Shown piece by piece: positions 51,202-60,267 of a DNA stretch of 64,000 nt. A program made the translations under genes and the position numbers. The notes below the pieces were generated by a model. That model was not told where the DNA came from. It did no database searches and worked only from the letters and a program-made list of their open reading frames with translations. Location of the stretch: NCBI RefSeq assembly GCF_002903165.1, contig NZ_PPSK01000006.1, positions 123,079-187,078 of the forward strand, in the 5' to 3' direction. This DNA comes from Halopseudomonas oceani (lineage in GTDB: Bacteria > Pseudomonadota > Gammaproteobacteria > Pseudomonadales > Pseudomonadaceae). Each line of letters starts with the position of its first letter. Positions within the stretch are counted from its first letter, which is position 1.

Positions 51202-53381
51202 GCAGGCAACCATGGCAGGTATCGCGTCGGGGGTTTCTGAAGGGCTCCAGTGCAGTGATGGGTGGGCTGGTGCTGAGCACCTGGCTGCCCGGTTTTATCC
51301 CCGACAGTGTGGCGGCTGAAGCGACTGCTGCCGGCCGTCTCGGTGATCAGACGCCCCGTGGCTATGGCGCCTATGTGCGGGTCGGGCATGACGGCAAGGT
51401 GACCGTGATCTCACCGAAGATCGAGATGGGGCAGGGCACGCATACCGGTATCGCCATGATGGTGGCCGAGGAGCTGGAAGTTCGGCTGGCCGATGTCAGC
51501 ATCGAGGACGCCCCGCCGGACAGCGAGCTTTACGCCGACTCGATCATGCAGTTCCAGGCGACCGGGGGCTCAACCTCAACCCGGCACGCCTGGCAACCCC
51601 TGCGTGAAGCCGGTGCGACCGCGCGGCTGCTGTTGATTCAGGCGGCTGCCCAGCAATGGTCGGTCGGTCCTGCCCAGTGCGAGGCGCGCGAAGGCGTCGT
51701 CTATGGGCCGGGCGAGCGTCAGGCGGGCTATGGCGAGCTGGTCGATCTGGCCAGCACACTGCCGCTGCCGACCAGCGTCACGCTGAAAACGCCGGATCAG
51801 TTCCGTTTGATCGGCACCCCGGCACGCCGCATTGATACCCCGAACAAGGTCAACGGCAAGGCGCTGTTCACCATCGACCTGCAGGTGCCGGACATGCTGG
51901 TTGCCTCCAGCCTGACCTGCCCGGTGTACGGTGGCACCCTGAAGTCGGTCGATGCCAGTGCGGCGCGGCAGGTACCGGGCGTGCGTGACGTGGTCACGTT
52001 GGACAACGCCGTTGCGGTTACCGCGACCAACTACTGGGCCTGCCAGCAGGGGCTCAAGGCGCTGAAAATCGAGTGGGATCTGGGCGAACATGCAGGTATC
52101 AGCTCACCCGAGCTGGACGCCGCACTGCAACAGGCGTCCAGCGCCGACGGCGTGGTTGCCCACAGCAGCGGTGATGTCGCCGCTGCACTGGAGGCGGCCA
52201 GCAGCCGCTTCGAGGCAGTGTACGAACAGGCGTTCCTGTCCCATTCGCCGCTGGAGCCGATGACCTGTGTGGCGCATGTGCGCGCTGATGGTTGTGATCT
52301 GTGGGTAGGCACCCAGGTGCCGGTATTCGCCCAGCAGACAGCAGCCAGCATCACCGGACTGAAACCGGAGCAGGTGGTTGTGCATAACCAGTTGATTGGT
52401 GGCGCCTTTGGCCGCCGGCTGGACTACGACTTCATTACCCAGGCCGTCGCGATTGCGCGGCAGGTCAGCTATCCGATCAAGCTGATCTGGAGTCGTGAAG
52501 AAGACATGACCCACGATATGTATCGCCCGCACTATGTTGACCGGCTGACCGCCGCGCTGGACGCCGCCGGCAAGCCGCAGGCCTGGCAGCATCGGATCGC
52601 TGGCGCCTCGGTGCTGGCTCGTTATATGGGCAGCCTGCCCGAGAACGGTGTCGATGGCGATGCGGTGGAAGTGGCTATTGACCCGATTTACGCGCTGGAC
52701 AGTCTGCAGGTTAATTACATCCGCGAGGAGCCGAAGGTGATTCCGGTGTCCTGGTGGCGCGGGGTGGGTCCGCTGCGCAGCACGCTGGCGCTGGAGTGCT
52801 TTATCGACGAGCTGGCCCACAATGCCGGCAAGGACCCGGTCGACTACCGGCTGGCGCTGATGGATAAGCATCCGCGGGCACAAGCGGTGCTCAAACTGGC
52901 CGCCGAGAAGGCTGACTGGCAGACGCCGTTGCCGGCTGGGCAGGGGCGGGGCATTGCGGTCAGCGCGGTGTTCGGCAGTTTTGTCGCGACTGTGGTCGAG
53001 CTGGAAATGCAGGCGGACAAGGGCATTCGTATCAAGCGATTGGTCAGTGCCATCGACTGCGGTCTGGTGACCAACCCGACCTCGGTGCTGGCGCAGATCG
53101 AAGGCGGCACCCTGTTCGGGCTGTCGGCCTCGCTGTTCAATGAAATCACCATTGAGCAGGGCAGGGTGCAGCAGCGCAACTTCAACACCTACCGGCAACT
53201 GCGCATCGGTGAAGCGCCCGGCGTCGAGGTGCACATTGTGCCGAGCACAGAGTCACCCGGCGGGGTCGGCGAGACCGGGACCGCGCTGATTGGTCCGGCG
53301 CTGCTCAACGCGCTGGCGGCTGCGTCCGGCGAGCGGTTGCGGCGTTTGCCGCTGAGCCGCGCTGGCTACTTCCCGGTTTAA
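51198..53381 (+). CDS. Molybdopterin-binding subunit of a xanthine-oxidase-family hydroxylase (IorB type)
   Basis: A 727-residue protein with a Tat signal ([15 protein letters not shown], Arg10-Arg11), so the complex is exported folded. It has [24 protein letters not shown] cofactor segments, [11 protein letters not shown], and the catalytic Glu692 in GGVGETG near the C-terminus. Relatives include isoquinoline 1-oxidoreductase and aldehyde or nicotinate dehydrogenases with the cofactor in an MCD-like form. The substrate is unknown. With the cytochrome behind it, this is a periplasmic oxidase that feeds the respiratory chain. Confidence 0.9.
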   Translation: MSRQPWQVSRRGFLKGSSAVMGGLVLSTWLPGFIPDSVAAEATAAGRLGDQTPRGYGAYVRVGHDGKVTVISPKIEMGQGTHTGIAMMVAEELEVRLADVSIEDAPPDSELYADSIMQFQATGGSTSTRHAWQPLREAGATARLLLIQAAAQQWSVGPAQCEAREGVVYGPGERQAGYGELVDLASTLPLPTSVTLKTPDQFRLIGTPARRIDTPNKVNGKALFTIDLQVPDMLVASSLTCPVYGGTLKSVDASAARQVPGVRDVVTLDNAVAVTATNYWACQQGLKALKIEWDLGEHAGISSPELDAALQQASSADGVVAHSSGDVAAALEAASSRFEAVYEQAFLSHSPLEPMTCVAHVRADGCDLWVGTQVPVFAQQTAASITGLKPEQVVVHNQLIGGAFGRRLDYDFITQAVAIARQVSYPIKLIWSREEDMTHDMYRPHYVDRLTAALDAAGKPQAWQHRIAGASVLARYMGSLPENGVDGDAVEVAIDPIYALDSLQVNYIREEPKVIPVSWWRGVGPLRSTLALECFIDELAHNAGKDPVDYRLALMDKHPRAQAVLKLAAEKADWQTPLPAGQGRGIAVSAVFGSFVATVVELEMQADKGIRIKRLVSAIDCGLVTNPTSVLAQIEGGTLFGLSASLFNEITIEQGRVQQRNFNTYRQLRIGEAPGVEVHIVPSTESPGGVGETGTALIGPALLNALAAASGERLRRLPLSRAGYFPV

Positions 53382-53393
53382 GGAGCTGAACCC

Positions 53394-54617
53394 ATGCATC
53401 TGAGCAAATCCGTGATTCTCGGGCTGGGGCTGGCTGCCTCGGCGTTATCCGCACAGGCCGCAGACGACGACCTGATCGCCCGTGGCAAGTATCTGGCAAC
53501 TGCCGCTGACTGTGTGGCTTGCCACACCGTGCCAGGCGGCAAGCCCTTCGCCGGGGGCGTCGAGTTCAAGTTGCCGTTTGGCTCGCTGTATTCCCCGAAC
53601 ATTACCCCGGACAAGGCCACCGGCATTGGCGATTGGACGGATGCCGACTTCCTGGGTGCCCTGCATGACGGTGTTGGCAAGGATGGTAAGCGCTATTATC
53701 CGGCGTTCCCGTACACCGCTTACACCCTGATGTCGGACGACGAAGTGAAGGCGATCAAGGCCTATCTGTTCAGCCTGGAACCGGTGAGCAATACGGTGCC
53801 GGAGAACACGTTGAGTTTTCCCTACAACCAGCGTTGGGGCATGTTCTTCTGGAATCTGGTATTCCACGATAACGAGCGCTTCGAGCCCGATCCGGATCAG
53901 TCCGAGGAGTGGAACCGCGGTGCCTATCTGGTTGAAGGGCCGGGTCACTGCGGCGAGTGCCACACCCCACGCAACTTTGCCCAGGCGCTGAGCAGCAGCC
54001 AGCCGCTGGCAGGTAACCTGGTGCAGGGCTGGCAGGCCTACAACATCAGCTCGGACGAGACCTATGGCATCGGTGCCTGGTCGCCGGCCGAGCTGGTGAG
54101 CTATCTGGGCAAAGGGTATGCGCCGGGCAAGGGGGTGGCCAGTGGGCCGATGGGCGATGCGGTCAACCATAGCCTGCGTCATCTGACCCCGGAAGACCTG
54201 TCTGCCATCGCGACCTACCTGCTCAGCACTCCCGCGCAGGCCAGCGGTATCGCCCGGCCCGAGGTGAACGTGGATCCGACCCCGGTGGCCGATGGCGCTC
54301 TCGGCAGCAAGCTGTTCGCCGGTAACTGCGCCGGCTGTCACGCCTGGGATGGTGGCGGCACGCAATCCCCGGTCGCGGCACTTGGCGGCCTGAAAACCGT
54401 CAATGACCCGGCCGGCACCAACCTGCTGGGTATCCTGCTGCGCGGTCACGGCGCACCGGACGCGCGGGTAGATCAGCAGATGCCGTCCTTCGCCGCGGGT
54501 TATCAGGACACCGAATTGGCGGCGGTTGCCAGCTTCGTGCTGCAGCACTTCGGTCAGAGCGGTGGAACTCTGAGCGCCGCTGATGTGGCGGCCAAACGCG
54601 GCAATACCGGCCACTGA
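53394..54617 (+). CDS. Periplasmic triheme cytochrome c subunit
   Basis: A 407-residue protein with a signal peptide and three CxxCH haem sites: Cys40-Cys43, Cys186-Cys189 and Cys312-Cys315. This layout matches alcohol-dehydrogenase-type and IorB-partner cytochromes. It should accept electrons from the 2Fe-2S subunit. It lies 12 bp after the Mo subunit gene and is in the same operon. In P. putida a similar order of IorA, IorB and cytochrome genes exists. Confidence 0.9.
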   Translation: MHLSKSVILGLGLAASALSAQAADDDLIARGKYLATAADCVACHTVPGGKPFAGGVEFKLPFGSLYSPNITPDKATGIGDWTDADFLGALHDGVGKDGKRYYPAFPYTAYTLMSDDEVKAIKAYLFSLEPVSNTVPENTLSFPYNQRWGMFFWNLVFHDNERFEPDPDQSEEWNRGAYLVEGPGHCGECHTPRNFAQALSSSQPLAGNLVQGWQAYNISSDETYGIGAWSPAELVSYLGKGYAPGKGVASGPMGDAVNHSLRHLTPEDLSAIATYLLSTPAQASGIARPEVNVDPTPVADGALGSKLFAGNCAGCHAWDGGGTQSPVAALGGLKTVNDPAGTNLLGILLRGHGAPDARVDQQMPSFAAGYQDTELAAVASFVLQHFGQSGGTLSAADVAAKRGNTGH

Positions 54618-54636
54618 ATCGAATGCAGGAGTTGTA

Positions 54637-55812
54637 ATGTCGGCGGTTGAACAGCTACTCAAGGCGGTCGATGAGGCCGCCCGGCAGGGCGACGATGCGG
54701 TGCTGGCGACGGTGGTCAAGGTCGAGGGCTCGGCCTATCGCCGCCCTGGCGCGCGCATGCTGATCAACGCTCTGGGGCAGACCGAGGGGACAGTCAGCGG
54801 CGGCTGCCTGGAAACCGAGGTGGCGCGCACGGCCCGCTGGTTGACCGAGCGCGGCCCGGCTCTGCGTAGCTACAGCACCGCCGAAGAGGATGAAGACGGC
54901 GATGCGGCGGTGCGTTTTGGCCTCGGTTGCAACGGTACCGTGCACCTGCTGTTCGAGCGCGTCGATTCCGTGGCCTGTCAGTTGTTGCTGGATGGCTGCC
55001 GGGCGCTGACCGACGGCACTGTTGGACTCAGTGTGGCGACCGTCGTCAGCGCTTCGCAGCCTGATTTACTCGGGCAGCGACTGCTTCTGACTGCCGATGA
55101 TCAGTTGCAGGGCAGCCTGCCCGACGCTTGGTCGGCGCCGTTACTGCCACTACTGCGGCAGGCGCGCTCTGCCCGGCGTGCTGCGCTGCATTGTTTCCGC
55201 CAGCCCGGCGGCGCGGTCGAGGTGCTGATCGAGCACCTGCGTCCGGCGCGGCGGCTGGTGATTTTCGGCGGCGGGCACGATGCCCAGCCGCTGGTGCGGA
55301 TGGCCAAACTGCAGGGCCTGCATGTGACGGTGATCGACAGCCGGGCGCATTTTGCCCGTCGCAGTCGCTTTCCGGAGGCCGATGCGGTGTTACTCGGGCA
55401 GCTGGACAACAGCTTCGCACTGAAGGATTTGCTGGCCGACGCGGCGGTAGTGGTCATGACCCACAGTCTGCAGCAGGATGCCTGGTGGCTGGCGCAGGCG
55501 CTGGCGTCGTCGGCGTGCTACATCGGCCAGCTCGGACCGCGTGAGCGCACCGAGCGGCTGCTGGCCGGCATGGCGCAAGCTAGCTTGCCGGGCGTCGAAC
55601 GCCTGCATTACCCGGTCGGTCTCGACCTGGGTGGCGATACCCCCGAATCCGTCGCGCTGGCGATTCTGGGCGAGATGACCGCGGTGCTCAACGGCCGCGT
55701 GGGTGGAATGCTGCAACAGCGGCAGTCCGCCATTCACGAACCTTCTGCAATTCATATCCATGACGGGGGCGAGCAGGATCTGCCAGCACCCTCCAGTATC
55801 GAGAGTAACTAG
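54637..55812 (+). CDS. XdhC-family molybdenum cofactor insertion protein
   Basis: A 391-residue protein with an N-terminal XdhC/CoxI domain (VEGSAYRRPGARMLI, then SGGCLETEVAR) and a C-terminal Rossmann domain (LVIFGGGHDAQPLV). Family members bind and sulfurate or insert Mo cofactor for xanthine-dehydrogenase-type enzymes. GCAGGAG supports ATG at 54637. It follows the cytochrome gene and most likely matures the IorB-type subunit. Its stop is immediately followed by the next gene. Confidence 0.88.
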   Translation: MSAVEQLLKAVDEAARQGDDAVLATVVKVEGSAYRRPGARMLINALGQTEGTVSGGCLETEVARTARWLTERGPALRSYSTAEEDEDGDAAVRFGLGCNGTVHLLFERVDSVACQLLLDGCRALTDGTVGLSVATVVSASQPDLLGQRLLLTADDQLQGSLPDAWSAPLLPLLRQARSARRAALHCFRQPGGAVEVLIEHLRPARRLVIFGGGHDAQPLVRMAKLQGLHVTVIDSRAHFARRSRFPEADAVLLGQLDNSFALKDLLADAAVVVMTHSLQQDAWWLAQALASSACYIGQLGPRERTERLLAGMAQASLPGVERLHYPVGLDLGGDTPESVALAILGEMTAVLNGRVGGMLQQRQSAIHEPSAIHIHDGGEQDLPAPSSIESN

Positions 55813-56106
55813 ATGTCCGAAATCATTACCGTCGTAGCGGTGCTGCGCGCCGTCCCCGGCGCGGCCGAACAGGTCGCAGCCATTCTTGCCGACGCGGTCG
55901 AGCCGTCGCGCGCCGAGGCCGGTTGCCGGGGGTATGTGCTGCACCACGACCGCAGCGATGCCAGTCGCTTCGTATTCGTTGAGCAGTGGGCCGGGATGGA
56001 GGCCATCGAAGCCCACCGTCAGGCGCCGCACTATCAGGCGATGGGCAAGGCGCTGGCTGGCCTGATTGCCGAGCGCGAAGTGATGCTGTTGGACGCCAAG
56101 GCCTGA
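55813..56106 (+). CDS. Small antibiotic-biosynthesis-monooxygenase (ABM) domain protein
   Basis: A 97-residue ferredoxin-like alpha/beta domain protein with EQVAAILADAVEPSRAEAGCRGY and FVFVEQWAGMEAIEAHRQAPHY, the ABM pattern. Its role here is unknown; such proteins are often quinol monooxygenases or of no known function. Its start follows the XdhC stop directly and its stop overlaps the next gene, so it belongs to the Mo-hydroxylase operon. Confidence 0.85.
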   Translation: MSEIITVVAVLRAVPGAAEQVAAILADAVEPSRAEAGCRGYVLHHDRSDASRFVFVEQWAGMEAIEAHRQAPHYQAMGKALAGLIAEREVMLLDAKA

Positions 56107-56690
56107 TGCCACGGGTTGCCGCCCTGATGCTTGGCGCTGGGTTCTCCCGGCGCTTCGGCGGTGACAAGCGACAGGCACGCCTGGCCAGCGGCCAGATGGT
56201 CCTCAATCGTGCACTGGAGAATGCACTGGCGGCCTTCGGCGCAGTAACCCTGGTACTGCGCAGCGATGATGACCCGCAAGCACTGGCGCTGCCGGAGGCG
56301 GTCGACGTGCTGTTCAATCCGCGCAGTGCGCAGGGCATGGCCAGTTCGCTGGTATTGGGTATTGAACATCTGCGGCATGGTGATGCGGATGCCATCGCGG
56401 TGCTGCTCGCTGATATGCCGTGTATTCAGCCGGCCACCCTGCAAGCGCTGGCGCAGCGGTCTGGCCCGGAGGATATTGTACTGCCGAGCTGGCAGGGGCA
56501 GCGCGGCCATCCGGTGTTGTTCGGGCGGCGCTTCTGGCCGCAGCTGCTGACCCTCAGTGGTGATCGCGGCGGACGCGAGATTGTGCGCGCACATGCCGAT
56601 TGCGTTAAGGTGCTGGCGGTGGAGGATGCTGGTGTCTGTCTCGATCTGGACCAGGCCGCAGACCTTGCCACGCTGAATCCGCTTGTCTGA
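56106..56690 (+). CDS. MobA-like molybdenum cofactor nucleotidyltransferase
   Basis: A 194-residue protein with the nucleotidyltransferase signature MLGAGFSRRFGGDKR at the N-terminus and ADMPCIQP for the metal site. MocA-type relatives transfer CMP to molybdopterin, forming the MCD cofactor used by IorB- and Cox-type hydroxylases. This fits its place behind xdhC and the Mo subunit. The start overlaps the ABM stop by one base (TGATG). Confidence 0.87.
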   Translation: MPRVAALMLGAGFSRRFGGDKRQARLASGQMVLNRALENALAAFGAVTLVLRSDDDPQALALPEAVDVLFNPRSAQGMASSLVLGIEHLRHGDADAIAVLLADMPCIQPATLQALAQRSGPEDIVLPSWQGQRGHPVLFGRRFWPQLLTLSGDRGGREIVRAHADCVKVLAVEDAGVCLDLDQAADLATLNPLV

Positions 56691-56709
56691 TCCACGCAGG
56701 AGATCCCCG

Positions 56710-57207
56710 GTGCCTTCGGTATATCTGGCCGGTTTTGACGTGTTCTATCCCGACGCCCTGGCGCGCGGCGAGTATCTCAAGGCGCTGTGCGCCACGCATG
56801 GGCTGGAAGGGCTCTATCCGCTGGATGCGGCCCTACCGGAGGGGCTGAGCGACCCGGCTGGCTGGATTTGTCAGGCCAATCTCGACAGCCTGCGCCGCGC
56901 CGATGCGGTGCTGGCCAATCTGGGCCACTTTCGCGGCAACGAGCCGGATTCCGGCACCGTCTTCGAGGTGGGCTTTGCCTGTGCGCTGGGCAAACCCGTG
57001 TGGGCGTACTTCCCCGATCAACAGCCGATGATCGAGCAACTGCCGCGTGATGAGCAGGGGCTGTGTCCGGACGGCTTTGTGGTCGAGAACTTCGGTCTGC
57101 CGCGCAACCTGATGCTGGCTTGCAGCTGGGTCGGTGCCAGCAGAACGGCGCCGCAGGCCGTTGCCGAACTGGCCGCCTGGCTGCAAGCCAATCCGCAACC
57201 GCGCTAG
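56710..57207 (+). CDS. Nucleoside 2-deoxyribosyltransferase-family protein
   Basis: A 165-residue protein with YLAGFDVFYPDA at the N-terminus and the catalytic-region motif DSGTVFEVGFACALGKPV. The GTG start at 56710 has AGGAG 7 nt upstream; a TTG at 56683 is less likely. It may transfer or hydrolyse deoxyribosyl groups of nucleosides. Its link to the Mo operon is unclear; it could simply be co-transcribed. Its end overlaps the convergent peptidase gene by 4 bp. Confidence 0.8.
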   Translation: MPSVYLAGFDVFYPDALARGEYLKALCATHGLEGLYPLDAALPEGLSDPAGWICQANLDSLRRADAVLANLGHFRGNEPDSGTVFEVGFACALGKPVWAYFPDQQPMIEQLPRDEQGLCPDGFVVENFGLPRNLMLACSWVGASRTAPQAVAELAAWLQANPQPR

Positions 57208-57698
57208 CCGTCGCGCAGGGTCAGGAACAGCCGCAGGTCCAGCTCCAACTGGTGATAGTCCGGCTCCATGTGCCGGCACAGCTGGTAGAACGCCTTGTTG
57301 TGTTCCTTCTCGCGCAGGTGCGCCAGCTCGTGCACCACCACCATGCGCAGCAGCGGCTCGGGCAGGCTCTTGAGGATGGCCGAGACCTTGATCGCGTTCT
57401 TGCTCTTCAACTTGCCGCCCTGTACCCGGCTGACAAACTGGTGTTGCCCCAGCGCGTTGTCGATCACGTGCATGCGGGTGTCGAACGATACCTTGCTGAT
57501 CTGCCCGCTACTGCGCATGTGCTGCTGCTTGAGGCGTTGGGTGTAGTCGTAGAGCGCGGCGTCGGTCTGGATCGGATGCTGCTCGCCGGGCGGATAACGT
57601 TGCTCAAGCCAGCCGCCGAGCTGGCCACGGTCGATCAACTGCTGGACCTGCTGGCGCAGGTCGGGGCTGTAGCCCGCAAGGTATTTCAGCGTTGCCAT
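57204..57698 (-). CDS. YgjP/DUF45-type zinc metallopeptidase
   Basis: A 164-residue protein with the zinc signature VVHELAHLREKEHNKAFY (HExxH plus a downstream His in the CRHMEPDY context). The family resembles M48-like peptidases of unknown substrate. It is convergent with the deoxyribosyltransferase gene, overlapping it by 4 bp, and is 100 bp from the SbtA-type gene. Confidence 0.87.
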   Translation of the reverse strand: MATLKYLAGYSPDLRQQVQQLIDRGQLGGWLEQRYPPGEQHPIQTDAALYDYTQRLKQQHMRSSGQISKVSFDTRMHVIDNALGQHQFVSRVQGGKLKSKNAIKVSAILKSLPEPLLRMVVVHELAHLREKEHNKAFYQLCRHMEPDYHQLELDLRLFLTLRDG

Positions 57699-57798
57699 GG
57701 CGTCCCCCTCAAGCCTGCGACAGCCTGTTGGTGCGCAGTATCGGTGCTCCGGCAGCCGCTGTCACGAGCAGCCGTGGGGCAGCCCGCGCGCAGGGCCG

Positions 57799-58749
57799 CT
57801 AGCCGGTTAGCCGTTGCAGGATGCCCGCGTACAGCTCAATACCCACCAGCACGTTGAACGGGAAGGTCACGCCCAGCGAGGCCAGCATCACCAGCCCGAT
57901 GTCGGCCTCCTCAACGGCGTGCCGCACGGCCACCGGGGCTGCGATATAGGAGGCGCTGGCGGTCAGCGTGGCGAGGATCACGGTGGTGCCCGGTGCCAGC
58001 CCCAGCAGTAGTCCGGTAAACATGCCGGGCATTGCAAGCAGGGTGGGCATGCACAGGGCAAAGGCGATAACCCGCCAGTGCTGCAATCGAACCTTGCGCA
58101 GGGTTTCCGCGGCCACTAGCCCCATCTCCAGCAGGAACAGCGCGAGAATCAGGGCGAAGCCGCTGGTCAGCGCGCCAGTGACCTGGCTACCGCCTTGCTT
58201 GCCGTACAGCAGGCCAATCACCACGCCGCCGACCAGCAGAATCACGCTGCGGTTAGTCAGCGTCTCCTGCCAAAGCGGCGTGCTGGCAACCGTCTGGGGT
58301 TGGCCGGGTGAGCTACTGAGTCGGCGATACAGCCATAGCCCGGTGATAATCGCTGGCAGTTCCAGCAGCACCAGGTACAGCGTGACCTGCCCGCTTACCA
58401 GCATTCCGCGTGACTCGGTCCAGGCCAGGGCGACGGCAAAGGTGCCAGCGCTGACCGAGCCGTAGTGGGCGCAGAAGCTGGCCGCATCAGCGACGTTGAG
58501 TTTGACCAGGTGACGCAGCAACGGGTACAGCATTAGCGGGATAAGGAAGCCGAGCGCCGTTACCGCAAGCACTTCGCCGAGCAGCGACCAGTGCAGGTTG
58601 CCGTGCAGGGCCATACCGCCCTTCAGACCGATGGTCAGCATCAGCAGCAGCGACAGGATGTCGTAGACCGCTTTCGGGATGGCCAAGTCCGAGCGCAGGG
58701 AGCCAGCGATCAGACCGAGGATGAAGAACATGACGATGATGTCGGGCAT
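57799..58749 (-). CDS. SbtA-family sodium-dependent bicarbonate transporter
   Basis: A 316-residue membrane protein with two homologous halves of about five helices, as in SbtA (PF05982). Typical segments are LTIGLKGGMALHG, AHYGSVSAGTFAVALAW and ASYIAAPVAVRHA. SbtA imports bicarbonate with sodium in cyanobacteria; several proteobacteria carry it too. No SbtB (PII-like) gene is seen beside it. A NhaR-like regulator and a small protein are upstream on the same strand, past a terminator. Confidence 0.87.
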   Translation of the reverse strand: MPDIIVMFFILGLIAGSLRSDLAIPKAVYDILSLLLMLTIGLKGGMALHGNLHWSLLGEVLAVTALGFLIPLMLYPLLRHLVKLNVADAASFCAHYGSVSAGTFAVALAWTESRGMLVSGQVTLYLVLLELPAIITGLWLYRRLSSSPGQPQTVASTPLWQETLTNRSVILLVGGVVIGLLYGKQGGSQVTGALTSGFALILALFLLEMGLVAAETLRKVRLQHWRVIAFALCMPTLLAMPGMFTGLLLGLAPGTTVILATLTASASYIAAPVAVRHAVEEADIGLVMLASLGVTFPFNVLVGIELYAGILQRLTG

Positions 58750-58785
58750 GGATGTGCTTCCGTAGAGCCGGTTGGATGAATTGCG

Positions 58786-58816
58786 CGCAAAAAAGAGCCC
58801 CGAAACGGGGCTCTTT
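58786..58816 (-). terminator. Terminator between the small upstream gene and sbtA
   Basis: AAAGAGCCCCG / CGGGGCTCTTT (58792-58802 with 58806-58816) around AAA. On the minus strand a run of six T follows, so it terminates the small gene before sbtA. Only about 40 bp remain for an sbtA promoter, so controlled read-through is possible. Confidence 0.85.
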
Positions 58817-58831
58817 AACTCAGCGTTTGGA

Positions 58832-59185
58832 TCAGGCGCTTAGTCTTAACTCGCTGTGCGCCGGTGTTGGGTGTTGTCCTTCGGGGCTGGCTTCCTGCAG
58901 ATCGCTGGCCTGCACCACCTCGTAGACATGGAAGGCCTCCGGGCCGAACGGGTCAATCGCGGTATCGATGTAGCGGTGGCTGACCGGCACCGGGACACCG
59001 GACCCGACCACCAGGAACTGATGCTCGGTAACCGGCAGATCGATCTTCAACGGTTCTTCGACCCACAGGTAAACGCGTTTCTGTGCGAGTACGTACTCAC
59101 AGCGTACGATTCGGAAGCCCTCGCGCAGTGCCAGGCTGGTGGTGTGCTTGTCGCTAGCCAGTTGATACTGATGGATGGTTTTCAT
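58832..59185 (-). CDS. Small uncharacterised protein (117 aa, DUF7352-like pattern)
   Basis: I do not recognise a firm family. The protein starts MKTIHQYQLASDKHTTSLAL at 59185 and contains a beta-rich pattern with VVGSGVPVPVSHRYIDTAID and FHVYEV. From memory that looks like small DUF7352-type proteins. It follows the NhaR-like gene by 76 bp and precedes the terminator and sbtA. The open frame extends to 59290, but the ATG at 59185 has AGG upstream. Function unknown. Confidence 0.6.
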   Translation of the reverse strand: MKTIHQYQLASDKHTTSLALREGFRIVRCEYVLAQKRVYLWVEEPLKIDLPVTEHQFLVVGSGVPVPVSHRYIDTAIDPFGPEAFHVYEVVQASDLQEASPEGQHPTPAHSELRLSA

Positions 59186-59261
59186 GACCTGTCTCCGAAC
59201 AGTTTTCGACAGGCCTAGGATCGCGAATAATGGATTCTTGATAAATCGAGCTTTTTGGATT

Positions 59262-60179
59262 TTATAGATCGGTTTTTTCGATGCTGTCATCGAGTTCCGG
59301 TCGTGCTTTCAACAGCGCAGTCACAGCTGCGTTGCCGCTTGAGCGGGCCCGGGTGACTGCGTAAAGGGTTTCTCTGACTTCCTCGATCGAACCGATGCAC
59401 TCCACCTCATATTGTCGGCAAACCTCGTCGCTGATCACCGTCGGGGCCGCAAAGTACCCTAATCCCTGACGCCCGAAGACCTTGATCAGTGCGCTATCGT
59501 CCACTTCAGCGACGACATTGATGCGGATTCGCATGGTGGCGAACCAGTTCATCAACTCGTTGATATAGGGCGCATTGATGGAGGTGGTCAGAAACGGCTG
59601 GCGGTCGAGACTTTGCGGAAATCCGGGCCTCAGCCGTGCGCCAAGTTCGGGAGTGGCGAACAGCGATATCGACGAGCTTGCCAGTCGAGTCGCCCGGAAC
59701 TGCCCCGCGTCCTTGAAGTCAGGCTGACGGTCCGTCAAGAGAATATCCAGTTCCCGCTGCCCGAGCTGCTTGAGCAACTGCCCCGTTTCGCCGGTCTGGC
59801 AGACCAGATGTACCGGTCTGGGCAGCGCCAGCGCGGGTTCAGTCAGGTGGTAGGCGATCAGTTTGTGGATCGATGCGGCGATGCCAACCGAGAGGTTCAG
59901 CGGCCGCTCTTCCGGTGGCTGCTGCAGGATATCGGTCAGCGACTGAACCGACTGAAATATATCGTCGGCATAGGCGAATACGGTTTTGCCGAAGTCGGTC
60001 AACTGCAGTGATCGATTGGCGCGTTTGAACAGCGCGCTGCCCAGTGTCGCCTCAAGGGTCGCCAACTGGCCGCTCAGGGTCTGCGGTGACAGGTCGAGAC
60101 TCTCGGCCGCCCGGACAATCGAGCCTGAGCGAGCGATCATCCAGAAATAGTGCAGGTGGCGAAGGTTGAGGTGTTCCAC
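59262..60179 (-). CDS. NhaR-like LysR-family regulator
   Basis: A 305-residue LysR protein with the NhaR-type N-terminus NLRHLHYFWMIARSGSIVRA and PQTLSGQLATLEATLGSALF. NhaR activates a sodium/proton antiporter in E. coli in response to sodium. Here the neighbour is a sodium-dependent bicarbonate transporter, so ion- or pH-linked control of sbtA is plausible. It is transcribed in the same direction as the small gene and sbtA. Confidence 0.85.
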   Translation of the reverse strand: MEHLNLRHLHYFWMIARSGSIVRAAESLDLSPQTLSGQLATLEATLGSALFKRANRSLQLTDFGKTVFAYADDIFQSVQSLTDILQQPPEERPLNLSVGIAASIHKLIAYHLTEPALALPRPVHLVCQTGETGQLLKQLGQRELDILLTDRQPDFKDAGQFRATRLASSSISLFATPELGARLRPGFPQSLDRQPFLTTSINAPYINELMNWFATMRIRINVVAEVDDSALIKVFGRQGLGYFAAPTVISDEVCRQYEVECIGSIEEVRETLYAVTRARSSGNAAVTALLKARPELDDSIEKTDL

Positions 60180-60267
60180 GGGGCTGCGCTCTTCGGCTGG
60201 AGGGATGATGTGTTGCCGGCTCGATGGTAGCAGTCCTGCGCCGGCCGCTGTCCATTACGCCGCGACG

